The notes under the pieces were generated by a model, which worked only from the letters and a program-made list of their open reading frames with translations, was not told the DNA's origin and made no database searches. The position numbers were made by a program, and so were the translations under genes. Below are positions 1 through 10,850 of a stretch of DNA of 64,000 nt, one piece after another; the stretch's first letter is position 1; every line of letters starts with the position of its first letter. Where the stretch lies: assembly GCA_025200525.1 (NCBI GenBank), contig CM045758.1:191678463-191742462 (forward strand), in the 5' to 3' direction. The stretch is from Camellia lanceoleosa. Its lineage: Eukaryota; Streptophyta; Magnoliopsida; Ericales; Theaceae.

Positions 1-1798
1 CTTCAGCTCGGACAAGCACCGCACTGACTGCATGCTGTGAAACGGCCAGGTAAAGGTAGAGTTCTTCGCCGAGCTTCGGTGTAACCAACAGTGGCGCTGA
101 AGACAAATACTCCTTGAGCTCGGCCAAAGCCCGGTCACACTCCTCGTCCCATGAGAACTTGGATTTCAAGGCTTGAAAGAAAGGGCGGCAGCAATCTGAT
201 GACCAACTAATAAAATGGTTAAGCGCGGCGACCATTCTGGCCAGATGTTGCATGTCCTTGGCCGAGCTAGGCTGTTTTAACTCTTGCACGGCTCGGATTT
301 GCGTCGGGTCTGCTTCGATACCTCGGTTCGTGACTAGGAAACCCAAAAACTTTCCGGATCCCACGCCGAAGGCACACTTAGACGCATTCAGGCGTAGCTT
401 GTGTTTTTTGAGAATGGCGAACATCTCGACCAAGTCGGACAAATGGTCTGTTTGATGCTGACTCTTAACCACCATATCATCAATATAAGCCTCCATTGTC
501 CGACCCAGCAGAGGTGCGAACATCTTGGTCACCATCCGTTGAAAAGTCGCCCCGGCGTTCTTCAAACCAAAAGGCATGACTCGGTAGCAAAAGAGTTCCC
601 TTGGTGTAGTGAATGAGGTGATCTCTTGGTCGAGCCCATGCATGGCAATCTGATGGTAGCCGCAGTAGGCGTCCAAGAAACTAAGCCTGTTATGTCCAGC
701 CGTTAAGTCCACAAGCTGGTCTATTCTAGGCAAAGGGAAGCTGTCTTTTGGGCATGCTCGGTTGACGGTCTTGTAATCAACACACACTCGCCACTTCCCA
801 TTCTTCTTTGGTACAACAACTATGTTTGAAATCCACCGAGGGTAGTGTACTTCCTGGATTGCTCGTGCCTCAAGCAAGTTCTTTACTTCCTCTGCAACTA
901 CCTCGGCGTGATGCAGCGCCGATCTCCTTATTCGCTGGATGATCGGCTTGGCTCCGGGGAAAACATTAAGATGATGGCAAATAAAACTTGGATCGAGACC
1001 AGGCAAGTCATAAGGCGATCGGGCAAAGACTTCAATGTTGGTCATCAAAAACTCAACCATCTCGGTCCTTTCCTAGGCTGTAAGGCTTGAGCCGAGCAAG
1101 AAGAACTTATCCAGATGCTCTATATCAATTCGCACCTCCACCAATTCCTCAAAAGCTTTGTCCTCGGCCTTGGTGCCCACATCATTAAGGACTCCTCAGT
1201 CCTCCGGTCCCTCAATCATTTGAACGAAGCCTTTGGCAGCCCGACTCCCGTTGACTGCCACGAAGCATTGCTTCAACATGACTTGATCACCCCAGACCTC
1301 TTCGATTGCCCCCTTAGTCGAGGAGAATCTCATCACCTGATGATAGGTCGACGCCACGGCTTGCATAGCGTGGAGCCATCCCCTTCTAAGGATCAAATTA
1401 TAAGTATACGGCACCTGCAACACCCAGAACTCCACTTGTTTGACTACGGATCCCACTTTAACCGGCAGGATAATCTTTCTTAAAGGCCACTCCGGCTACG
1501 AGTTGAAACCAACTAGTGGCGAAGTTGCTGGAGCCAAATCTATATCTCGGAGCTTGAGTTGCTTGAACGCGTCGTAATACATGATCTCGACCGAGCTTCC
1601 CTGATCGATCAAGATCTATTTGACATCAAATTCCTTGACGCGGAGTGTTACTGCTAAGGCATTGTTGTGCGGCGTCTGAATACGCTCTAGATCCCTTGAG
1701 GTGAAACTGATCACATATTTCTCTTCGGTCTTCCCCTTCTTGATCACAGATTGAACCAACAAAACTTCCCTCATGTGTTCTGCCTTCTTGATCATACC
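1..1798 (-). pseudogene. pol: Tat-1 pol fragment: aspartic protease and reverse transcriptase
   Basis: Reads leftward and leaves the window inside the RT/RNase H part. The protease active-site segment IDQGSS lies near plus position 1600. About 1100-1200 encodes the linker before RT, and about 470-860 encodes RT with the motifs [32 protein letters not shown] and the catalytic YIDDMVVKS (near 470-490). RT copies the element's RNA into cDNA in cytoplasmic particles. In-frame stops interrupt it just upstream of the active site (near 1615), near 1480, at 1196-1198 and near 1088, while the RT core from about 860 to the window edge is open. The reading frame matches Tat-2 pol almost residue by residue, so assignment is firm even though the copy is dead. 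Confidence 0.82.
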
Positions 1799-3583
1799 TC
1801 AGAGCTCGCATATACACGCCGGTTCCACTATGCCGTGGATGACATTGACAACCCCTTGTAGAGGCGCATCTCGGTCGTTCAGTCCCCACGGGTCAATCGG
1901 AGCTTGATTTGCCTTTACGCCCCCATCAATGTAAAGATCCAGATGTCCGGCTGCAACTAGCTCTTCCAGGTGTTGCCTCAAAGGCAAACAATCCTCTGTC
2001 CGGTGGCCTCGCTCTCGGTGAAACGTGCAACGGTACCTCGGATTGAAGCCCTTCTGTCCATCGCCTAACTTAGCAGGAAACCAGACATACTCCTCGTCAC
2101 GAATTTCGCTCAGTATGCGATATATTAGAATTTTAAAGACCGTGGTGATGCCTGTCCTTGCTTTCAATCTTCTGCTTGTATCGGCCACATCATCCCGGGG
2201 GTAGTCATCCCGGTCATTCCGATGTCCCCTACCCTGGTTTTGGCGATTTGAACCACGGTCCAATTTCTCAGCACGGTCACTCGTTTGGTTGGATTCTTGT
2301 CCGACCGCGCGCACTTTTCTAGCCGACTTCTTGTCTGTTGCTACCGGAGTTACCTTTGCGGTAGATGCTGATGCATCATCCTCTACTCGAATGTGCTCAT
2401 TAATGCGTTGCATGAGCTGGCCTATGGATGTCGGCTGGTGTATGGTAAACGAGTCCCGCAATCTATGTCGATCGGGAGATCACGCTTGTATTGAGTGATT
2501 GCAAGGTTGACCGGGCAATCCAAGATCTCGTTGAAGGTCTCCCAATATCTGGAGTTGTACGCCTTCAATGTGTCACTCGGTTCCATCTTGACACTCAGTA
2601 GGTGATCAACTTCCTTTGGTGTTTTGGTGTTGGTTTTGAAGCGCGTCACAAAGGCTTCGGCCAACTGATACCACCTCTCGATACTTCCTTCCGGCAACCT
2701 TTCAAACCATTTCAAGCCCAGTTCGCCTAAACTTGATAGGAAGATAAGGCATATAAGTGCGTCATTCCGCCTATGTCCGGCCATAACCTGTCGGAAGTGG
2801 CTTACATACATGTAGGGATCAGTCTTTCCATCGTAAAGTGTGAATTTAGGCTGGTGGAAGCCTCCCAGAAGCGGTGTTGTTTTAATCTCTAGGGAGAAAG
2901 GGGTGGCGCTCAGCCTCGCCAAGTCTGAGTCTACAAGGAGCGGCGCTGCTTGGCGGGGTGGAGGCATTTCGACCTCCTCGCTGGCATGAACTCTGTAGGA
3001 TAGCCGCTGGAACGCCGGCACCCTTTGAGCCTCCCGCTGGCGAGCCCGTTCCTTTAAGACTGCTCGCAAATCCTCTGAACGAGCGGAATAAGAGTACCTC
3101 GACGTTGTCTCCGGACGTGAGGGCTGGTAAGTGCTATCTTGCACGCTGGACTTTCCTGCACGCACATCAGAATCACTAACCTTGTAACTTCTGGTAATAG
3201 AGATAGACGGGGTGTGCCACTGACTGATCGCTCGAGCGGGTTGGTGCGCCATCGTGGTCTCCCACGCCAGCTACACCCTTCCCTTTGACATGCCGCTTCA
3301 GCTCCTCCATCTCCGCCGCCATTCGCCGGATGACGGCGTCTTGGTCTCTTAGCTTGTGTTCCAGATGTCTGACGTGTGATTCTCTCCGTCGCCGATGACC
3401 GTTTGGGCTCCGTGAATGACCATAGCTCCTCCCGCGCTTATCCCGCGCGTCTCCCGACTGCCCTCCTGGGAATGTCTCCAAGTCCGTCATTGGAGGGATG
3501 GTAGGATGTCCTTCTCTCCGTTTGCCTGACTCCGGGGTAACTCCGTCGATGGTGGACAACGGAATCTCATCGTTGTTTGCCAT
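1799..3583 (-). pseudogene. gag: Tat-1 gag, frameshifted
   Basis: Capsid-type gag in three consecutive minus-strand frames: 3176-3583 (start MANNDEIPLSTIDG, then an Arg-rich segment), 2422-3252 (capsid core with FTLYDGKTDPYMYVSHF and GLKWFERLPEGSI, the usual plant retrotransposon gag core), and 1799-2461, ending in a Cys/His stretch CTFHRERGHRTEDC that resembles a divergent nucleocapsid knuckle. Frame changes near 3200 and 2440 break the protein, and a TGA at 1799-1801 separates it from pol. The start at 3583 is chosen because it lies about 45 bp inside the primer site and the same N-terminal pattern recurs in Tat-2. Gag would package element RNA. Confidence 0.82.
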
Positions 3584-3630
3584 GAACGGCGATCAGATGA
3601 GCCTAGAAGACAAGGTTTTGTCTGCAAAGA

Positions 3631-3650
3631 TTCCCACAGACGGCGCTAAT
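3631..3650 (-). other. Tat-1 primer binding site region
   Basis: Read on the minus strand this is AGCGCCGTCTGTGGGAA directly inside the LTR end. It differs by one base from the TGGCGCCGTCTGTGGGAA block that commonly follows plant gypsy 5' LTRs. It fixes the inner LTR boundary at 3651. The primer tRNA is not assigned here. Confidence 0.7.
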
Positions 3651-4400
3651 TGTATGGGGAGCAAATATTCCGACAAGCCCGTACTCCTTTCTTCCAAGCT
3701 CCGTTGTTGTCCAATCACCTGCGAGCACAACGGCGGTGAGCTACCCGGCGGTGTGTAGCCGGAAAACCCCTCCGACGATCAAGTTAGCACATACCTTGGG
3801 ATAGAGAGAGAAAGAGGAGAGAGTGTTTGAGTGTGAGTATTTCTTACAAAAACGTTCATCCCGCGTATGGGGGGCGCAGACATGCTTATACACCCTCTGC
3901 GCCCCAAATCTACTCCCAATGATCTCTCGACACGTGGCTCTGCTATCCCATATGTCAGCACAAAACTTGCTGAACATCACCTAACCCAACTGCCTGCCCA
4001 CTCTACTAGGAGCTCGGCAGCCGAGCTGCACCATCTCGGCTGTCAACGGCCATGCTGTGCTTCATGCCTAAGTATTCCAATAGCAAAGCTCAATGAGGAC
4101 CGAGCTCGGCTGCATCCTGGCATAGCCGAGCTCGGGACAGCTCATATTGGTTTGCCGTCGGCCTTACTGCCGAGCAAACACAAGTAGCTCGGTCCAACCA
4201 CGCCTTTCCTGGCACCAGACAACTCATTTGACTGGCTGCGATACCATGAAGCTATGTAGCTCGGTCAAACCATGCCTTGCATTAATCGAGCAGGTTCTTT
4301 CAAGACAGGGCCGCACTACCTCGGCCCAACCCTTGTTTGGCCCAAATCTGCTCAGCCCAAATCTGTCCGGCCCAATTCCAGATCATAAATCTCCCTCTCA
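3651..4400 (-). repeat. Tat-1 5' LTR
   Basis: About 750 bp, running TGTATGGGG to CCCTCTCA in plus orientation. The left boundary is set by the adjoining primer site. The right boundary is set by the match of its last bases (CTCCCTCTCA) to the end of the Tat-2 LTR (TACCCTCTCA). A TATA-like TGTATAAGC is present on the minus strand near 3885-3892. A G-box CACGTG lies at 3931-3936. The half nearer 4400 is rich in GAGCTCGGC/GCCGAGCTC words. Bases 4401-4405 (CCAAT) would be the target duplication. Confidence 0.82.
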
Positions 4401-4641
4401 CCAATTAAGACATAAAACTTGTAAGTGAATTCCATCATTTAACATAAAACTAATCTAATATTGTTATTAGTAGTGTATGCTAATATCCATAATATTATTA
4501 AATTGAGATCTAACGCTTTAAAACCAAATACATATAAAGTTTTACCGTCACTATATAATTAAGTTGTACTTGGAGCCTTATTGTAAAAATTATGCAAAAA
4601 TATGATTTCCCTAATTTAATTTATTAACGTTTAATGATCAG
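4401..4641 (+). other. probable remnant of P450 intron
   Basis: AT-rich, no coding potential seen. It ends in the acceptor ATGATCAG directly before P450 exon 2, so I read it as intron sequence left after Tat-1 inserted to its left. Confidence 0.5.
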
Positions 4642-5265
4642 ATCATGATACTAGGCGGCACCAACACATCTGCAGTGACAGTGGAATGAACATTGTCTTT
4701 TTTGGTGAATCACCCAGAGGTGTTGAAGAAGGCAAGAGCTAAGGTAGACACTCATGTAGGCCAAGAGCGCTTGATTGATGAACCCGATCTCTCAAAGCTA
4801 CATTACCTTCAAGTTATCATTTCTGAGACTTTCCGATTGTTCCTGACCGAACCGCTATTGCTACCACCCATATCATTTGATGATTGTATCATAGAGGGAT
4901 ACAACATGCCACGCAACACAATCTTGTTGGTTAATGCATGGGCCATTCATGGGAATCCTAAGGTTTGGGATGACCCTACAAGCTTTAAGCCAGAGAGGTT
5001 TGAAGGTGGGGAAGTAGGACACAAGTTAATGCCATTTGGGTTAGAAAGAAGAGCTTGTCTTGGGGCTGGTATGGCACAACACATGTTGGGTTTGGCTTTG
5101 GGATCATTGATTTAATGCTTTGAGTGGGAAAAGGTTAGTGGGGAGACATTTGATTTAGTTGAAGGGAATGGGCTTACTACACCCAAAGTTGAGCCATTGG
5201 AAGCCATGTACAAAGTACGTAACATCATGGACAAGGTTCTCTATAAAGTTACAAATGATGTTTGA
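4642..5265 (+). pseudogene. CYP81-like cytochrome P450, exon 2 only
   Basis: 208 codons with no frame change, preceded by an AG acceptor, giving the C-terminal half of a microsomal P450 of CYP81 type. It shows the I-helix IMILGGTNTSA (the family usually has GTDTS), the K-helix ETFR, the PERF-type FKPERF and the haem loop [10 protein letters not shown]. Two stops break it: TGA at 4687-4689 where the family has Trp, and TAA at 5113-5115 where Gln is usual. The haem loop has Glu where FxxGxRxCxG requires Gly. No exon 1 precedes it in the window; Tat-1 occupies that side. CYP81 enzymes hydroxylate specialised metabolites such as isoflavones and indoles at the endoplasmic reticulum, but this copy cannot. 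Confidence 0.88.
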
Positions 5266-5894
5266 GCAATTTTTTCATGAAACATTTATGATATGTTCCA
5301 CGTGTTATTTGTTGCTTTATCTTTTGGTTTTTTTGCTATGATGTTTGTGGTAAAGAAAATGATATATAAGTCTACTTTTTAAATCTATTTTCTAAACGTA
5401 ATGATGTGTAAGTCATACAATTGGTTGATGATTAGAGGAGATATGAGAGTGTATGTTATTTTTAATATTCTAATTAATTATTACATCATTATGCTTGAAA
5501 GATGAGTCTAATTTTTAGTTTTGAATAACAATGCTCTAGTGATAATGAACAAGGCAAAGATTGATTTTTCCAATTGAGTTAAAAGGGAAAATATGAAATA
5601 ATTGGAAAATAAGAAAAAAAATTATATGCAAATTAGTAAAAGAAAGGAATATCCACACCAAACTGATTCTACCTATACAAACAAGCCTTCAAAAAATGTC
5701 ATAAACATATGAAGGGTTCAGTTTAAAATTTTTGATTCTTTTGAACTTTAATCCATGAATCAAATCCTAATCGTGATCGATGACTCTTAACTTTTTTTGA
5801 AACTGAAATCAAACCAACCCCTTAAAAAATCAAACCAAATAGTAGGCTTTTAAGTGGTTCAGACGGTTTTATTGTTTAACTTCTTTTTCCTTGT
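5266..5894. other. AT-rich spacer, nothing recognised
   Basis: Former P450 3' region followed by AT-rich DNA. No open frame or repeat that I can name. Confidence 0.5.
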
Positions 5895-5946
5895 TCTTGT
5901 TCTTCTTCTTCTTCTTCTTCTTCTTCTTTTTCTTCTTCTTCTTCCT
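5895..5946. repeat. (CTT)n microsatellite
   Basis: Run of TTC/CTT triplets with a few interruptions. Confidence 0.85.
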
Positions 5947-5949
5947 TAC

Positions 5950-6714
5950 CCTGTTTGATATAATTGTGGAAAAGTGATTATAGATTATGGCTTAATAGAT
6001 TATAGATTATAGTTTCAAATATAAGCTGTTAACCTATTTGGTGCAGCTGGAGGATTATTGATTTAATCAACAGAATAGTGTTTGGTTGAATAAGCTGTAA
6101 AATAGCTTTTTGCTATGTAATGTCCTTTTTGCCCTTATAAGATATAAAATTTGTTATTTTTCATTTTCTTTAGTTTTAATTTTAAAAAAAAAATGTTTCA
6201 TTAATGAAAGTTAATATAATTAGTATCAATTAATATAAAAATTGATACATTTTATTACAACAATTGTTATTTCATTTTTTTATATTTCATTTAATAAAAG
6301 TTATTTCATTTTTTTCATAAATATCAATTAGAAACAGTTGTTTTTTTTTTATTATTATTTATTTATTACAATACCAAAGAATTTTATATCAATATAAAAT
6401 TCTTTTAGTAGAAGTTATTTAATTGAAATAAATTTATTAATATTAATTGAAATAAATTGTGCAATTTATTTCTTTATTTAAATTGTGCAATTGTGCAATT
6501 TATATCAATATTAATTGTGAAATAAATTGTGCAATTTATCTAATGGATATAAACTGTAGAATTTATTTCAATTTTTAATTGAAATAAATTTTTTAAAAAA
6601 AATTAAATGAAAGTTAATTGAAATAAATTGTGTTTTTTTCATTTCTTTTTTCATTACAATTATGCAAAACCCTAGCCACCGCCGGTGGTCCGCAAGAAAC
6701 CCTAGCTGGCAGAT

Positions 6715-6754
<40 letters not shown>

Positions 6755-7130
6755 AGCTCTGGTTCACGCCACTGGAAATCACCTCACACTAGAAGCCACC
6801 AGAAATCGCCTATTACGCATCGGAAATCGCTTTTCACTCTCTCTCCCTCTCTCAGGAAGTGAACAGTGTTTGTTGTGGATTTATATATTGGTTTTTTTGA
6901 TAATATTTGAAGTATATGAGGGGCATTTAAGTCATTACACCCCTCAAGACTCAGTTGTTCGCTTAAGCTGTTTCAAAAAGCACCTCTCAACCAGCTTAGA
7001 GATTTAAGTTGAAAATCACTTAAAATAAGCTATAATCCATTTCTAAAAAGCTATATCAAACACTTCAAAATTAATTATTTTAAGCTATAAGTGGATTTAA
7101 GCTGAAAATAAACTCTAGCAACCAGGCACT
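5950..7130. mobile_element. MITE-like AT-rich element, imperfect terminal similarity
   Basis: The left end (CTGTTTGATATAATTGTGG, then GATTATAGATTATGGCTT) resembles the reverse complement of the right end (GTGTTTGATATAGCTTTTTA, then GGATTATAGCTTATTT). The inside is repeats of AATTGAAATAAATTGTGCAA. No clean target duplication could be fixed. It also contains a short GC-richer segment at 6660-6860 with a (GA)n run. Confidence 0.35.
6718..6752. repeat. (GA)n microsatellite
   Basis: About 17 GA units without interruption. Confidence 0.9.
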
Positions 7131-8482
7131 TTTTTATTTTTTTGGCTCTCTTATTTTTAACTCCTTATTTAGAGTCCACCATTTGTTTTGATACTTGTTT
7201 GCTATCCAAATTCCGTTGGATTCCAGTGTCATAGGATCGCATTGCTTGGGCTCATGTAGTATGGATTCAAATGGTACAACTCGAAATGATATTGGGCCTA
7301 AGATTGTGAGTCATATAATAGTTTGCATAAATCTGGAGTAAATTTTTTTAAAAACAACTTTCAGTAAAATCAAAATATGGAAAATTGTTTATAAATCATG
7401 ATTTTTTAACTAAAAACTTTTGCAATTAAATTTTTTTCGTAAAACAAAAATTTGGAGAATGGGTTAGAAAACATAATTTGTTAACAAAATAGGCTATGAA
7501 ATCTTAACCAAAAAAATTGAAAGTTTATTTATTTATTTTAGTAAGTACGAGTTTGATATTGTTTTTCATTTTTTATTCTCAATTCTAAAAAACACTCATA
7601 CTTAAAAAAGAGTAACCCAACTTTATTTTATTTTTGGATAAATTATACTGATCTCTCATGAAGTTAAAATAAAATATAGTAAATTTTACAATTTTAGCAT
7701 AATTATATCAAATTTCCTCAATATTTTAATTTACATAATATTTAGTCCTATTTTCATCAATAAGAAAATTATTCATGCAAAAAACTAAGGGTAAATTACA
7801 AATATACCTTTTGAGATTTGCTTAAAGTAAAAATTGTCTCCTATGGTTTGGAAAATTACAAATACCCCTTTATTAGAATTTTTTATTTAACTGAATTAGC
7901 TAAAAAAAAAATAAAATTGTTCTCCTATAAAATAATAAAATTACCTAAATTATAAACAGTTAATTGACTTGATGATTTATTAATAAAAGGGATAATTTGT
8001 TATGAAATTAGAAATCTCAAGGGGTGAAATGTAATTTCCAAAGTCATAAGAGGCGATTCATATTTTAATCAAATCTCAGGGGTTATATTTGTAATTTATC
8101 CAAAAATTAAATTGATCCAACATCGAGTGTCATACTATTGAACTATTTTTATCTATATGGTCTATATGTTTTAATAATAGACCGTCCATGTATTATAATA
8201 TATATGTTATTGGATCATGTGATTACTTATGTTTGACGAACTCAATTTTTTGCATGCATATTTTTTTTTATTTTAAATTTATCATATCAGATGAACGGTT
8301 CAGATCGTTAACATAAGTATAGATTAGTCCTGCAATGCTCAAAATTCACCCATGAAGTTGGAATTTTCAACATTAACAAATACGAACTCGTATATTCATA
8401 CCATATAGTAATTTTAATTCATTTAACTTTATTAAAAATAAAATCAATATAATTATTTAAAAATTTTAAAATTTATTATGGC
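7131..8482. other. AT-rich intergenic DNA
   Basis: No open frames or named elements. Short segments such as 7790-8100 look like decayed noncoding repeat. Confidence 0.4.
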
Positions 8483-8712
8483 TACGTTTGGAATATGGGT
8501 AGGCTTTTTAGTTTTTTGGTTATTTTAATTTGAAACTAAAAAGTCTCGTTTGGAATAAATATTTTGACTTTTTTAACTTTTATAAAAAAAATTAAAATGA
8601 TTATAATTTAAATATAACATTTTATCTCATTAATATTTTAATTTAATTTAATTTATTTTATTTTGACTATTTTAAATAAAAAACTCAAAAACCTTATATG
8701 CCAAACGAGGGT
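8483..8712. mobile_element. small MITE-like element
   Basis: About 230 bp, AT-rich, bounded by TACGTTTGG on the left and CCAAACGAGG on the right, which are inverted. The inside is (TTTTTAACTTTT)-type sequence. The style fits a hAT-like MITE, but no target duplication was confirmed. Confidence 0.4.
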
Positions 8713-8854
8713 TATACTTTCTCGAAGCTTCCCGACGGTAGCAGTCAAGCTCAAGCTATCATTGCCTACATGGTGCCCTTTGCTTTGTATAGATGATGTG
8801 TAAAACATTCGACGCTGCTACAGGACCCGAAAGGGTTTCGAGCCAAACGGCTCG

Positions 8855-9145
8855 AATTTCAAAAGGAAGGAGGAGGAAGAAGAAGGAGGAGAGGAGGAGA
8901 AGCAGAACTGGAGGGGGCCCTAAAAATGGGGTTGGAGGCGGAGGCGGAGGTGGAGGCGGAGGCGGCGGCGGTTGGAGGTGGACGAGCGACAGAGTCGAGA
9001 TCGAGACGACGGCGAGTCATGACGCCGGCGAAGCCGCTGACGACGTGCGGCAAGCCTCTTCTCTCTCTCGCCTCTGCTCTTCTCTCTGTTCGACGAAGAA
9101 GACGAAGAGAAAGAAAAAGAAGGAAGAAAAGAAGAAAAAAAAAAT
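8855..9145. repeat. purine-rich and GGCGGAGG low-complexity segment
   Basis: AGGAGGAGGAAG and GGAGGCGGAGGC runs give overlapping open frames on both strands, none with recognisable protein content. The base composition stands out against the AT-rich surroundings. Confidence 0.6.
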
Positions 9146-9179
9146 TCGAAGCCCAAAACGACGTCGTTTTGGGCTTCGA
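9146..9179. repeat. perfect 34-bp palindrome centred on ACGT
   Basis: Reads identically on both strands with no spacer. The core AAAACGACGTCGTTTT is flanked by GCCC/GGGC. A shorter relative (CCAAACGACGTCGTTTGG) sits in both LTRs of element C. Confidence 0.85.
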
Positions 9180-9358
9180 GCCGGATTCGAGCCCCAGAAT
9201 TCGGGCCTTCAAACATTATTCGTAAAACATTTAGTCCTAAGGTCAAATCACTAATTACGGTTCAAATTTCACTTTTAGGCTGACACAACAACTCCAACAA
9301 AATTAGTGAGATTAATTATTCAAAATCTCTCCCATTAGTTTAGCTTTAATTTAGGTCA

Positions 9359-9622
9359 AGTTTGGGAACACCCTAAAAAGTTAAAAAGTCAAAAAATTAC
9401 TCAAAAAGTTAAAAAGTTATCACTATTCACCAAAAGTCAACAATTACGACTGCACAACTCTCAATTCTAATTTTTTTCTACAAACTAATTTTTATAATTT
9501 TTTATTATACATTTTTTCATAAAAAGTCAAAAAATTAACCAAAACATTCATATTTTCAACCTCAACTTTTTAGTCTAAAAAGACAAAAAGTAAACTTATT
9601 TAAGACACCCCAAACAACCCCT
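9359..9622. mobile_element. small MITE-like element
   Basis: Bounded by AAGTTTGGGAACACCC and an inverted CACCCCAAACAACCCC. The inside is repeats of AAAAAGTTAAAAAGTC. Ends are imperfect and the duplication is not fixed. Confidence 0.4.
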
Positions 9623-9739
9623 TAGTCTGATGAAACTATTTTTGTTTTGATTTGTTGATTATTAAAGTACCATTTTAGCGACTCCCTTGGCGTTAATCTC
9701 CTAAACATCAATATTCATTTTAGATAGCATTATCATTTG

Positions 9740-9945
9740 GCTATTTAGTTGGGATTAAAAAATTCCAAAAAAAAAAAATATATTAAATAAGTTAATAAGA
9801 CAAAATATTATATTCAAATTATAATCATTTCATTTTTTTTTTCTTACAAAAATAAAAAAACTAAAAATGCTAACCTAAACGAGCTTTTTAATCCAAAACT
9901 AAAAAAACCTCAACTAAAAAAGTTGTTACCAAACAACAACTTAAC
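9740..9945. mobile_element. small MITE-like element
   Basis: Bounded by TTTAGTTGGGATTAAAAA and inverted ACTAAAAAAGTTGTTACC. The inside is AT-rich and similar in style to the element at 8483-8712. Weakly supported. Confidence 0.3.
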
Positions 9946-10850
9946 CTCTTTTCAGTCCGCCATCTAAATTGAACTGTTTTGTTTGCACCCGTAAATTTTA
10001 CTATATGTCATGTTTCAGTGATTTGATCTGTTGATCTTGTTAACATTTCCATATTTATCATTCATAAAAAAAAATTAAGTTCATTCAACAATCATAACCT
10101 CCTTATTTTATCTTGTTTGCCTCTCAAAAATAACTATTATCAGATCGAACTAATTTTTATTGAATGATACACTGAGAGAATTTTACAAAATAAATAATTT
10201 AGATTATCAAAATGAGACTTATGGAAGATTTTACGAGTCTAAACAAGACCCTCCAATCCAAAAGGGAGATTAGAAAGAAACCCAGTTCATCAAAAAAAAA
10301 AAATATTTATAAACTATAATGATTTTAAATATGACCGACATTCTATTATAATTTTAAATTTACACCATATATCGTTGGTTTTCAAAATATGAAAATGTGA
10401 TTTACTTACAAAAAAGGGGTATAACATGACATGTATATTTCATCTCTTGAGACTTGTATAAAATATATATACTTTGTTAAGAATTTTCTTCTGGGTTTTA
10501 TGCTTACCCTACGGGATTTTTGTCTAAGAAAAGATGTGGTGATTCCGCCTAACTAAAGGCAAGGAAATATGTGTTGAGAGTACAAGGCTCTCACTTTGCT
10601 GTAGCTCTGTTTGTAAGCCAAGGGTTGTATTTGTATGGGTTTGAATAACCATTTTGTGTAACCAGTCCTAAGCCTTGGAAACTTGTAAACCCTTGGGGGT
10701 ATCTATTTGTTTATTTATTTGGTTTTGGATTAAACGTATAATCGCATTGAGGAACTAATTGTATTATGTAATGCAAGTGTGGAGAATTATTTCTGTTTTC
10801 CTTTAAGGAGCCATGATGGTTGTGTTATTATTTGGGCATAAGAAATTGGG
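9946..10850. other. AT-rich intergenic DNA
   Basis: No gene seen. The part 10480-10850 has a mixed composition reminiscent of LTR 3' ends and finishes in GGGGTGTTACA, but no partner end was found. Confidence 0.35.

Larger units (their letters stand above)
1..4400 (-). mobile_element. Tat-1: 5' part of a Ty3/gypsy Tat-lineage retrotransposon
   Basis: Minus-strand LTR retrotransposon cut by the left window edge. From right to left it shows a 5' LTR (3651-4400), a primer-site region (3631-3650), gag (1799-3583) and the start of pol with protease and reverse transcriptase (1-1798). Order and protein similarity to Tat-2 (19568-25484) place it in the same lineage, but LTR sequence and codon detail differ, so it is a different subfamily. 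Several frame changes and stops show it is inactive. Its right end lies about 240 bp before P450 exon 2, so it may have inserted in that gene's intron. The 3' LTR is outside the window, so no target duplication can be checked. Confidence 0.85.

Noticed and set aside
8793..9254. Overlapping open frames of 99-153 codons on both strands
   Set aside because: They come from GGA/GGC and purine runs; the translations are poly-Gly, poly-Lys or Arg/Ser strings without conserved content.
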